The translations under genes and the position numbers were made by a program. The notes below the pieces were generated by a model. It did not search any database and was not told the DNA's origin. It worked only from the letters and a program-made list of their open reading frames with translations. From Muribaculaceae bacterium (GTDB taxonomy: Bacteria; Bacteroidota; Bacteroidia; Bacteroidales; Muribaculaceae), in assembly GCA_016292745.1 (NCBI GenBank), contig JAEDFO010000001.1, positions 137,774 through 201,773 on the forward strand: a stretch of 64,000 nt of DNA. Reading direction: 5' to 3'. Positions 51,777-59,530 of this stretch are shown piece by piece. Within the stretch, counting starts at the first letter, position 1, and every line of letters begins with the position of its first letter.

Positions 51777-52736
51777 TTATTCAAGAGTTTTAGTATCGGC
51801 ATCTATCACTTTATTGTTCTCGTCCTCTACCACGTTGCTCACAATCTTTACTTTCACTTCATCGAAACCATTTCCATAAACGCCATTTACACGGCCTTGA
51901 GTAATGAAAGCTTCTTTATCAATTGACTTGACAATTCTGAATATATTAACACTTTCAATCTTGCGGCACATCACCAGAAGCACTTTCACCTCTTTTTTTG
52001 TATACCAGCCTATACCATCGAGCACTGTACAACCACGGTTAGCCTTATTATTGATAGCATCGGCAATTTGCGCCCACTTCGACGAAAGTATAAGGAACTG
52101 GACAGCCTGACGATTTGTGTTGATAATCTGGTCGCACACATACGACATTATGAATAACACCACAAAACCATACACAATATAGTCAAGTTTATGAAACAGC
52201 AAGTATGATGAAGAGATAATAACCATATCGAAATACATCAGTGTTCTGCCAATGGTAACATTACTCCGTTTGTTGACCATTGCCGCTATTATATCAGAAC
52301 CGCCACTACTACCATTATGTACAAACACCAATCCAATACCGGTACCGCACATCATGGCACCTATAATGATATTCATAAACGACTCCTGCTGAACTATAGG
52401 CTCGGTAAACAGTGGCTGCATCAAACCAATCAAGAAACTAAGTACAAAAGAGCCAAAGACCGTGCGGATTACAAATGTGCGACCAACAATGCGGAATGCG
52501 AAGCACAGAAGCATTATGTTCAGGCCAAAGTTCGATACAGCAACAGGAATGCCATAGCCGAAATAAGTGTCGGTGAAGAAATAAATCAAAGTAGCCAAAC
52601 CTGTCAATCCACCTATCACAATCTTCTCAGGCAATATAAATGCAGTAAAACCAAGTGCATAAATTGCAAGGCCTAAAATTATTAAAAAATAGTCCTTGGC
52701 TGAGGTCATTAAATGTCGGTTAAGAGTATGAAACAT
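51777..52736 (-). CDS. YitT-family integral membrane protein
   Basis: Encodes 319 residues. Five or six hydrophobic segments are spread over about residues 15-215 (for example FLIILGLAIYALGFTAFIL and IIGAMMCGTGIGLVFVHNG). The C-terminal 80 residues form the cytosolic DUF2179 domain (KKEVKVLLVMCRKIESVN, then FITQGRVNGVYGNGF). The family is common but lacks an agreed function; a transport role is possible. It is a single gene divergent from the OM barrel gene and has a TAATTTTG -7 box upstream. Confidence 0.88.
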   Translation of the reverse strand: MFHTLNRHLMTSAKDYFLIILGLAIYALGFTAFILPEKIVIGGLTGLATLIYFFTDTYFGYGIPVAVSNFGLNIMLLCFAFRIVGRTFVIRTVFGSFVLSFLIGLMQPLFTEPIVQQESFMNIIIGAMMCGTGIGLVFVHNGSSGGSDIIAAMVNKRSNVTIGRTLMYFDMVIISSSYLLFHKLDYIVYGFVVLFIMSYVCDQIINTNRQAVQFLILSSKWAQIADAINNKANRGCTVLDGIGWYTKKEVKVLLVMCRKIESVNIFRIVKSIDKEAFITQGRVNGVYGNGFDEVKVKIVSNVVEDENNKVIDADTKTLE

Positions 52737-52767
52737 TTCAGTATATTCGATATTCGTTTTTTCATTG

Positions 52768-52775
52768 CAAAATTA
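52768..52775 (-). promoter_or_regulatory. -7 box TAATTTTG for yitT
   Basis: Minus-strand TAATTTTG 32 bases before the yitT ATG; no -33 at normal spacing. Confidence 0.45.
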
Positions 52776-52925
52776 AATAATTTACAAATCAATTAGCCAT
52801 GAAATGTGAATTATTTATTCGGATTGTAATAAATACTACCCAATAGGGAATATTCCGCACTCACTTTGACGAATAAATACAAATTGTTTGTAAATTTACA
52901 TCGTTAATACAACAACAAAGCAATA

Positions 52926-53675
52926 ATGGGAAATATTAAATTGATAACAGCATTTGTTATCAGCATCATCTTAGGCACATCAACATTGTATTCGGCAGAT
53001 TTCATCGACAGCTCGGCACCATCACAGTTAGTGGGCATTGGTTTGAGACTTGGCATAAACAAATCGTCGACCGGCATTAATTATAACAATATTTTCTCCG
53101 ACCTAGAGAAAGGGACCAATTCGTGGGGAACAGGTTTTGACGCCGGCGCAGTAGTTAATCTTAATCTGCGTGAGTTCTTTACAATCCAACCAGGATTCTT
53201 TTTTCAAAACAAAAGCTTTGACTCGATGCTCGTAATGTCGGTTCCGAGTTCAACAAGTTTTGCTTGTCGTATGACCCATTCGCGATACTATTACTTCAGT
53301 ATCCCGGTAATGATGTCGTTCCGATTCAATCTGAGCAACAATCTTAAGTTGCTTACCGAAGTTGGACCCTACTTCTCATTTGGACTGGGCGGTGACACTG
53401 ATTTCAAGGAATACGCAAGTATCGACCAAACCGGCAACATATCGCAGCAGTTCACCGTTGATTATTTCGGTGACAGCAACATGAAGTATGTGCAAATGAA
53501 AAAATACGACTGGGGATTCAAGATGGGCGTCGGGCTCATGCTCTGGAACCGATACAGTTTCGGCATTTATTACAATGCCGGATGCCGAAACATTGCAAAC
53601 GACAATGATGCCTACATGCACCGTGCATCGGCTAAAAACAAACAGTGGACATTCACACTTGGCTATGATTTCTGA
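52926..53675 (+). CDS. Outer-membrane beta-barrel protein (PorT-like domain)
   Basis: Encodes 249 residues. A signal peptide ends near LYSA (about residue 23). The mature part has alternating amphipathic strands with glycines at turns (LVGIGLRLGINKSSTGI, FFTIQPGFFF, YYYFSIPVMMSFRFNLS) and ends in an aromatic residue (FTLGYDF), the usual barrel-assembly signal. It resembles the small outer-membrane barrel family shared with the 22.9 kb gene. Function is not known. It is monocistronic with a strong terminator after it. A weak -7 like sequence TAAATTTA lies at 52891-52898. Confidence 0.75.
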   Translation: MGNIKLITAFVISIILGTSTLYSADFIDSSAPSQLVGIGLRLGINKSSTGINYNNIFSDLEKGTNSWGTGFDAGAVVNLNLREFFTIQPGFFFQNKSFDSMLVMSVPSSTSFACRMTHSRYYYFSIPVMMSFRFNLSNNLKLLTEVGPYFSFGLGGDTDFKEYASIDQTGNISQQFTVDYFGDSNMKYVQMKKYDWGFKMGVGLMLWNRYSFGIYYNAGCRNIANDNDAYMHRASAKNKQWTFTLGYDF

Positions 53676-53705
53676 CTTCGGCAATTAGCATCGTAACAAC
53701 TATTA

Positions 53706-53743
53706 CGGGCGAAACGTATAGTATATTTATTACGTTTCGCCCG
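53706..53743 (+). terminator. Terminator after the OM barrel gene
   Basis: CGGGCGAAACGTA (53706-53718) pairs perfectly with TACGTTTCGCCCG (53731-53743), a 13-bp stem with a 12-base loop, then ATTTTTATT. Confidence 0.9.
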
Positions 53744-53814
53744 ATTTTTATTGCATGCAACGACTTTATTCAGGTTTTAAACTTGATAATAGCACGTTAT
53801 TTGCTAAATTTGCA

Positions 53815-53822
53815 AAACATAA
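53815..53822 (+). promoter_or_regulatory. -7 box TAAATTTG for trpS
   Basis: TAAATTTG ends 33 bases before the trpS ATG. No clear -33. No tryptophan leader peptide is apparent. Confidence 0.5.
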
Positions 53823-53855
53823 TATCAAAACAAATAAACAACAACATAATTCAAT

Positions 53856-54947
53856 ATGGGAAATATCATTCTTACAGGCGACCGTCCTACTGGTAAACTG
53901 CATCTTGGCCACTATATTGGCTCATTGCAGCGTAGAGTACAGCTCCAGAACGAAGGCAACTACGACAAGATGTTCGTTTTCATGGCCGATGTACAAGCTC
54001 TTACCGACAACGCCGATAATCCTGAGAAAATTCGACAGAACATTATCGAAGTGGCACTTGACTATCTGGCAGCCGGTCTTGACCCTGAAAAATGTACAAT
54101 ATTCATCCAAAGCCAGATACCGGAACTTTCCGAACTCACTACATACTTGATGAATCTTGTAACAGTGTCACGCATTCAGCGCAACCCTACTGTGAAAACC
54201 GAAATAAAGATGCGCAACTTCGAGGCTAACATCCCGCTCGGGTTCTTCTGCTACCCTATCAGCCAAGCAGCCGACATTGCTCTTTTCAAATCAACAACTG
54301 TTCCTGTTGGAGAAGACCAGGAACCAATGATTGAAGTTACACGTGAGGTGGTCCGCCGTTTCAACCAAACATATGGAGAGGTACTCGTTGAGCCTCAGAT
54401 TCTTCTCCCCGAAAACACCGTTTGCCGCCGTCTGCCGGGTACCGACGGAAAGGAGAAGATGAGCAAGAGCCTTGGCAACTGCATCTACCTGAGCGATTCG
54501 GCCGATGAAGTATGGCAGAAAGTCCGCTCAATGTTTACCGACCCCGACCATCTTCGTGTCGATGACCCCGGGAAAGTTGAGGGCAATGCTGTGTTTACAT
54601 ATCTCGACGCATTCTCTACCGACAACGATTTTGCGAACTATTGGCCCGACTATAAAAACCTCGACGAACTGAAGGATCACTACCGCCGCGGTGGACTTGG
54701 CGACATGAAGTGCAAGAAGTTCCTCAACACTATTATCAACAATATGCTTGAGCCTATGCGCCAGCGTCGCAAAGAATTCGAACAGGATATTCCGGAAATC
54801 TACAATATTCTGAAGAAAGGCACGGATAAAGCTCGCGAAACTGCTGCTCAAACAATGGACGAAGTTCGCAAAGCAATGCGAATCGATTACTTTAACGACA
54901 CCGAACTGATAAAGCAGCAATCGGAGCGTTTCAAAAACCAGAAATAA
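53856..54947 (+). CDS. trpS: Tryptophanyl-tRNA synthetase
   Basis: Encodes 363 residues. It charges tRNA-Trp. A class I synthetase: the HIGH-like motif is HLGHYIGS near residue 18 and the KMSKS loop is KMSKSLGN near residue 205. The Rossmann insertion includes FMADVQALTDN and the C-terminal half is helical. It is somewhat longer than the B. subtilis type (about 330). It is a single gene between a terminator upstream and a bidirectional terminator downstream. Confidence 0.96.
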   Translation: MGNIILTGDRPTGKLHLGHYIGSLQRRVQLQNEGNYDKMFVFMADVQALTDNADNPEKIRQNIIEVALDYLAAGLDPEKCTIFIQSQIPELSELTTYLMNLVTVSRIQRNPTVKTEIKMRNFEANIPLGFFCYPISQAADIALFKSTTVPVGEDQEPMIEVTREVVRRFNQTYGEVLVEPQILLPENTVCRRLPGTDGKEKMSKSLGNCIYLSDSADEVWQKVRSMFTDPDHLRVDDPGKVEGNAVFTYLDAFSTDNDFANYWPDYKNLDELKDHYRRGGLGDMKCKKFLNTIINNMLEPMRQRRKEFEQDIPEIYNILKKGTDKARETAAQTMDEVRKAMRIDYFNDTELIKQQSERFKNQK

Positions 54948-54971
54948 CAGTTTCTGCAATATACAAATAAT

Positions 54972-55002
54972 AAGGGTGAACCATTTGAATCGGCTCACCC
55001 TT
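54972..55002. terminator. Bidirectional terminator between trpS and suhB
   Basis: AAGGGTGA (54972-54979) pairs with TCACCCTT (54995-55002); T-rich sequence follows on the plus strand. It separates convergent genes. Confidence 0.75.
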
Positions 55003-55028
55003 TATTTTACAAAATACGAAATCAGTAC

Positions 55029-55820
55029 TTATCCCGGATTGGTAGACAGCAAAGGCAAAATCTTCGCTCCAATATTGGGTGATGCCACAAGAACTGATAC
55101 ATTACGGTCGTTACGAAAATGATGCACCATAGCTCCGGCTTCCTGAGCTATAAGAATTCCGGCACACACATCCCACTCATGCAGATTAAGTTCCCAATAG
55201 GCATCAAGCACACCGGATGCTACATATGAAATATCTACTGCAGCAGATCCTAAACGGCGGAAGCCACGTACCAAAGGTAACACTCGAGTTGCATTGTCAA
55301 GGTTATTGTCGGAGGTTGCAGCCTTGTCGACCGGGAATCCGGTAGAAATAACGGCCTGCGACAAATCGTCAAGCTCACGGACCTTTATAGCCTTGCCATT
55401 CAGGAAAGCACCGATACCTTTTACAGCAGTGAATAATTCATTGAGATACGGCGCATACACTACTCCGACAACTGTTTCTCCATTATGACGAATTCCAATA
55501 GAAATACTGAACAATGGCAACCCAGAACTGTAGTTAGTGGTACCATCAAGTGGGTCGATAACCCATTGCCATTCGTCACTGTTATTTTCCACACCAGATT
55601 CTTCCGACAAAATAGAGTGACTCGGATAACAGCTGTGGATATGTGATATTATCAGCCTCTCCGACTCTTTATCGGCAACTGTAACCACATCGTATTGATT
55701 AAGTTTTGCCTGAATATGCAATTCCGTTCCACGGAAATACTTTAGCTGAATTTCCCCTGCTTCGCGTGCCCATGCAACTGCATTTTGAAGCAATAAATCG
55801 AGTTCCGACATATTTGCCAT
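55029..55820 (-). CDS. suhB: Inositol monophosphatase family protein
   Basis: Encodes 263 residues. The Mg-dependent phosphatase fold is clear: VTVADKESERLI, the metal-binding EES and DPLDGTTNYSSG, and the C-terminal WDVCAGILIAQEAGA with the last acidic ligand. The substrate could be inositol monophosphate or another sugar phosphate; SuhB homologues also act in rRNA antitermination in enterobacteria. The start codon overlaps the stop of the upstream Lrp gene (TAATG), which implies translational coupling. Confidence 0.9.
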   Translation of the reverse strand: MANMSELDLLLQNAVAWAREAGEIQLKYFRGTELHIQAKLNQYDVVTVADKESERLIISHIHSCYPSHSILSEESGVENNSDEWQWVIDPLDGTTNYSSGLPLFSISIGIRHNGETVVGVVYAPYLNELFTAVKGIGAFLNGKAIKVRELDDLSQAVISTGFPVDKAATSDNNLDNATRVLPLVRGFRRLGSAAVDISYVASGVLDAYWELNLHEWDVCAGILIAQEAGAMVHHFRNDRNVSVLVASPNIGAKILPLLSTNPG

Positions 55821-56284
55821 TACTCCTCCCGCACAGGAATCTGACGATTAAACACCTCTTTAAAGGAAATTAAAGTCTCGGTGCGTGTTGAGCCAAGATT
55901 TTGCAACTTTGTGTGGATGATATTCAACAGATGGTCGTTGTTCTTGGCATAAACCTTAATGAGAATATCATACTTACCTGTTGTATAATGGCACTCCACA
56001 ACTTCAGGAATAAGTTTAAGGCGTTCTACCAATTCACTGAACTGAGAAGGGTCACTCAAATAAAAACCGATATAGGCACAAGTGTCGTATCCGATGGCCG
56101 AAGGAGAAATAAGTGTATGGCTTCCGGAAATCACATTCATAGATGTCAGCTTCTGAATACGCTGATGTATTGCTGCACCCGAGACTCCGCATTCACGCGC
56201 AATCTCCAGATAAGGCTTTCTAGCATTTTCTGATAATGTCTTTAAAATCTGATAATCAAGCGAGTCTAATTGCATGTTTGCCAT
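55820..56284 (-). CDS. Lrp/AsnC-family transcriptional regulator
   Basis: Encodes 154 residues. The N-terminal HTH (LDSLDYQILKTLSENARKPY then LEIARECGVSGAAIHQRIQKL) and the C-terminal RAM ligand-binding domain (about residues 65-150, with VVECHYTTGKYDILIKV) are typical feast/famine regulators that bind amino acids. It is divergent from the GNAT gene and cotranscribed with suhB. The ligand is not predictable from sequence. Confidence 0.93.
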   Translation of the reverse strand: MANMQLDSLDYQILKTLSENARKPYLEIARECGVSGAAIHQRIQKLTSMNVISGSHTLISPSAIGYDTCAYIGFYLSDPSQFSELVERLKLIPEVVECHYTTGKYDILIKVYAKNNDHLLNIIHTKLQNLGSTRTETLISFKEVFNRQIPVREE

Positions 56285-56316
56285 GATTTTCTATTGTTTT
56301 TTAATATTATTGTTCG

Positions 56317-56324
56317 TAAATTTG
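56317..56324 (+). promoter_or_regulatory. -7 box TAAATTTG for the GNAT gene
   Basis: TAAATTTG with a partial -33 (TTG at 56294-56296) 20 bases upstream. The start site would be near 56331, 58 bases before the ATG at 56389. Confidence 0.5.
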
Positions 56325-56388
56325 ATTATTATTGAAATCAGCTTACAATTTCAAAGTAACAAAATTACGCATTTTTTTATTATTTATT

Positions 56389-56925
56389 ATGCATTTTCAG
56401 AAAATTTTGCCCCATAGCAAACAATTTATCATAATTAACAACATTTATGAATCGTCGTTCCCTATCGACGAACGTCGCGACTACGAAAATTTCATTAATA
56501 TACTGAACTCGAAATCCAACATTTTTTCATTGGAAGCTGCATTTACAGAGAATGGGGAAATCGTTGGCTTCATATCGCATTGGGATTTCGAAGATTTCAT
56601 CTACATTGAGCACTTCGCTGTCGATGAAGAATTACGAGGCCACGGTTACGGCCGTACCATAATTGAAAGTTTTCAGTCGAGAACACACCTGCCAATAATC
56701 CTTGAGGTTGAGTTGCCCGACTGCGAAATGAGCATTCGCAGAATAAACTTTTACGAGCGTCTTGGGTTCACACTCCATAGTAATGTGAAGTATATTCAGC
56801 CATCATACGGAGAAGGCAGAAAGGAAATAGAGCTTAAACTCATGACATACGGCAAAATTGACATCGCAGAGAACTGCCGACAAATAGCTATGATTAAAAA
56901 AGAAGTGTACAACAAACAACAATAG
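56389..56925 (+). CDS. GNAT-family N-acetyltransferase
   Basis: Encodes 178 residues from ATG 56389. A TTG at 56332 falls at the predicted transcription start and is not used. The acetyl-CoA motif is seen as EELRGHGYGRTIIESF, preceded by the strand FIYIEHFAVD and followed by INFYERLGF, so the whole fold is present. Substrate unknown. It precedes the zinc-binding protein gene by 87 bases, with a -7 box between them, so it is not clearly cotranscribed. Confidence 0.9.
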   Translation: MHFQKILPHSKQFIIINNIYESSFPIDERRDYENFINILNSKSNIFSLEAAFTENGEIVGFISHWDFEDFIYIEHFAVDEELRGHGYGRTIIESFQSRTHLPIILEVELPDCEMSIRRINFYERLGFTLHSNVKYIQPSYGEGRKEIELKLMTYGKIDIAENCRQIAMIKKEVYNKQQ

Positions 56926-56959
56926 TAACGATATTGTTAGAATAAACGATAATTTGTAT

Positions 56960-56967
56960 TAATTTTG
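56960..56967 (+). promoter_or_regulatory. -7 box TAATTTTG for the zinc ABC genes
   Basis: TAATTTTG with TTG (56934-56936) 23 bases upstream; 45 bases before the GTG start at 57013. No clear Zur box was found by eye. Confidence 0.45.
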
Positions 56968-57012
56968 TAAAGTGAACTTCAACATAGGCATAACTGTAAT
57001 AGTAATCGAATA

Positions 57013-57891
57013 GTGAAAATAACTAAATATATCGTTATAATGATAGCCGCAATTGCCGCTATCACAATACTTTTTGGCTGCAACAACACCACAACCAGGA
57101 AAAAGCCTGTGCTTGCTGTAAGCATACAGCCGCAGAAGTATCTCCTTGAGAAAATAGTTGGAGAAAAATACACTGTAACATGCTTGCTGGCGCAAGGCGC
57201 AAACCCTGAAAACTACGAGCCGAATGCGGCCCATCTGATGAATCTGGAATCATGCCAGGCATTTTTCAGAATTGGTCACATAGGGTTTGAGCTTGCCATC
57301 AGCAACAGAATAAAAAGCAATAACCCCGACTTGAAAGTGTTCGACACTTCGGAAGGCCTAACACTTATCGAAGGGTCGCACGATGTGGGACATGTCGACA
57401 AGCATAATCACGAAATCGACCCACACGTATGGAGCTCGGTCCGAAATGTTATGCGCATATCGCAAAATATGTATAACGACATTGTGGAGTTGGACCCTAA
57501 GAATAAATTATACTACTACAATCGATTCAACCAGCTTGCCTCAGAGTTGAAGAGTCTCGACTCCAAGATAGTGCAAATACTTGACAGTGCCGAATGCAAA
57601 TCGTTCCTTGTGTGGCATCCCTCGCTAAGCTATTTCGCACGTGACTACGGGCTGAAACAAATAAGCCTCGAAACTGAGGGAAAGGAATCGTCGATAAAAG
57701 GATTCAAGCAGCGTCTTGACAAAGCTGCTGCCGACTCGGTATCGGTGTTCTTGTATCAGCAAGAGTTCGACAGTCGGCAAGCAGAAGCTATCGGCAAAGA
57801 GTTAGGAGTAAGAATCGAGAATATTAACCCCATGAATTATGACTGGGAAAATGAAATGTTGTCAACAGCACGAGCAATCGCAGGAAAATAA
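57013..57891 (+). CDS. znuA: Zinc/manganese ABC transporter substrate-binding lipoprotein (ZnuA-like)
   Basis: Encodes 292 residues from a GTG start. A lipoprotein signal ends in ILFGC. The cluster A-1 fold is recognised from VSIQPQKYLLEKIVG, the ANPENYEPNA loop and DPHVWSS. A short His-rich segment (HDVGHVDKHNHEID, about residues 122-135) and metal-ligand His residues in DPHVW and VWHPSL fit zinc rather than manganese. The 3' end overlaps the ATPase gene by about 40-50 bases in another frame. A membrane permease gene does not follow, which is unusual. Confidence 0.88.
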   Translation: MKITKYIVIMIAAIAAITILFGCNNTTTRKKPVLAVSIQPQKYLLEKIVGEKYTVTCLLAQGANPENYEPNAAHLMNLESCQAFFRIGHIGFELAISNRIKSNNPDLKVFDTSEGLTLIEGSHDVGHVDKHNHEIDPHVWSSVRNVMRISQNMYNDIVELDPKNKLYYYNRFNQLASELKSLDSKIVQILDSAECKSFLVWHPSLSYFARDYGLKQISLETEGKESSIKGFKQRLDKAAADSVSVFLYQQEFDSRQAEAIGKELGVRIENINPMNYDWENEMLSTARAIAGK

Positions 57892-58561
57892 GATTATTGA
57901 ACTTGCCGATGTATGTGTGGAATTCGACGGACGTTCGGTTCTGAAAGACATAAATTTTTCCATCAATAAAAATGATTTCATTGCCATCACCGGACCTAAC
58001 GGAGGCGGCAAGACAACTTTACTTCGCATTCTGCTTAAGCTGATAAAGCCTACACGCGGCACAATTACATATTTCGACAATGGTCGACAGGTTGAATGCC
58101 TAAAAGTTGGATATCTGCCGCAAAAGAATCAAATCGACACCCATTTCCCAATCAGTGTGAAAGAAGTTATCGCCACGGGGCTGATGGGATTCAGAAACAT
58201 TTCGAAAACGGAACGGGCGACATCAGTGTATCAAATGATGGAGCGAATGGGAGTAACCGAAGCACAAAACGAAGCTCTATGCAATCTCTCGGGTGGACAG
58301 ATGCAACGTGTGTTGCTTGGCCGAGCGCTAATTTCACAGCCCGAGGTATTGGTGCTCGACGAACCGCTTTCATATGTCGACAAGCATTTCGAACGCGAAA
58401 TATACAGTATCATTGAAGAGGAAGCCAAATCATCGACCATTATTTTGGTGTCGCACGAAATGACTGCAATAGCACCAATGGCAACACGCCACCTCATAGT
58501 AGACCACACCGTTCACGATTGTCATGCACATCATCATTTTATAATTTCGCAATGCGAATGA
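57839..58561 (+). CDS. znuC: ABC transporter ATP-binding protein (ZnuC-like)
   Basis: Encodes 240 residues from ATG 57839; ATG 57851 is an equal alternative. Walker A is GPNGGGKTT, the signature is LSGGQMQRV, Walker B is LVLDEPLSYVD, and a switch His is in LVSHEMT. It lacks any membrane segment and ends with a His-rich tail (CHAHHHF). The role would be powering metal import with ZnuA, but the permease is not adjacent. The stop overlaps the patatin start by ATGA. Confidence 0.9.
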   Translation: MTGKMKCCQQHEQSQENKIIELADVCVEFDGRSVLKDINFSINKNDFIAITGPNGGGKTTLLRILLKLIKPTRGTITYFDNGRQVECLKVGYLPQKNQIDTHFPISVKEVIATGLMGFRNISKTERATSVYQMMERMGVTEAQNEALCNLSGGQMQRVLLGRALISQPEVLVLDEPLSYVDKHFEREIYSIIEEEAKSSTIILVSHEMTAIAPMATRHLIVDHTVHDCHAHHHFIISQCE

Positions 58562-59409
58562 AAGGAACAACAGGATTAGTGCTTGAAGGTGGTGGCATGA
58601 GAGGAATGTACACTGCTGGAGTACTCGATGTGATGATGGAAAACCACATCGAAGTGAATCGCGTAGTAGGCGTATCGGCCGGCGCAGTTTTCGGATGCAA
58701 TTACAAATCGAAACAAATAGGCCGAGTAATCAGATATAATACAAAATATTGTAACGACAGCCGCTACATCAGTCTGAAATCGCTCATCACAACTGGAGAT
58801 TTATATAATGTGAAGTTTTGCTATCACGACTTACCGGAACGACTTGACCCGTTCGACACCGATAAATACAGCAAGAACAAGATTGAATTCTTTGCCACAT
58901 GCACCGACGTAGAATCGGGAAAAGCCGTATATCATAACTGCAAGACAGGTCGTGACAATGACACTTTATGGTTTCAAGCCTCGGCTTCAATGCCGTTTGT
59001 AGCACGTATTGTTGAAATAGACGGACATAAATATCTCGACGGAGGCATTGCCGACTCCATACCTGTCAAATGGATGAGGGATTCCGGAGTAATTAAGAAC
59101 ATCATCGTTCTCACTCAACCAAATGGTTATCGGAAAGAGAAATCGCCAATGGCTCAGCTGATGAAAATATTCTATCACCGATATCCGGCTCTTATCGAAG
59201 CAATGGCCAATCGCCACAAAGTTTACAACGAAACACTCGACTATATAAGCGAGCTCGAAAAAGGCAACGATACATTAGTTATTCGACCCAGTCGGAAAAT
59301 CAATATTAGCCGAACGGAACGCAATCCAAACACGCTATGGGAAATGTACAACCTCGGCCGAAACGATGCAACCGAAAGAATAAATGAACTGATAGAATTC
59401 ACAAAATAA
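58558..59409 (+). CDS. Patatin-like phospholipase
   Basis: Encodes 283 residues from ATG 58558, which overlaps the znuC stop (ATGA). The oxyanion GGGMRG near residue 11, the nucleophile motif GVSAG (Ser near residue 40) and the DGG motif in YLDGGIAD with the catalytic Asp are all there, so the Ser-Asp dyad is complete. Patatins hydrolyse phospholipids. No signal peptide is seen, so it is probably cytosolic. The C-terminal part (about residues 190-283) is helical and basic. Tight coupling to the zinc ABC genes is unexplained. Confidence 0.9.
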   Translation: MKGTTGLVLEGGGMRGMYTAGVLDVMMENHIEVNRVVGVSAGAVFGCNYKSKQIGRVIRYNTKYCNDSRYISLKSLITTGDLYNVKFCYHDLPERLDPFDTDKYSKNKIEFFATCTDVESGKAVYHNCKTGRDNDTLWFQASASMPFVARIVEIDGHKYLDGGIADSIPVKWMRDSGVIKNIIVLTQPNGYRKEKSPMAQLMKIFYHRYPALIEAMANRHKVYNETLDYISELEKGNDTLVIRPSRKINISRTERNPNTLWEMYNLGRNDATERINELIEFTK

Positions 59410-59436
59410 GGCGCAAAGATTCAATCAATGCGCCTT
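59408..59436 (+). terminator. Terminator after the patatin gene
   Basis: AAGGCGCA (59408-59415) pairs with TGCGCCTT (59429-59436); it starts inside the stop codon. Only a short T-run follows. Confidence 0.7.
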
Positions 59437-59478
59437 TACGTTTAATACGAATCAAATTATCGTAACAATACCAGAAAA

Positions 59479-59510
59479 ACGGTGCAGAATCAAAACTGAC
59501 ACTGCACCGT
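59479..59510 (-). terminator. Terminator after the OPT transporter gene
   Basis: ACGGTGCAG (59479-59487) pairs with CTGCACCGT (59502-59510). On the minus strand a run of five T follows. Confidence 0.85.
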
Positions 59511-59530
59511 AAATTATTAGAATAGAATTA

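Noticed and set aside
53755..54150. Open frame overlapping the start of trpS in another frame
   Set aside because: trpS has all its motifs and length; the overlapping frame lacks any domain.
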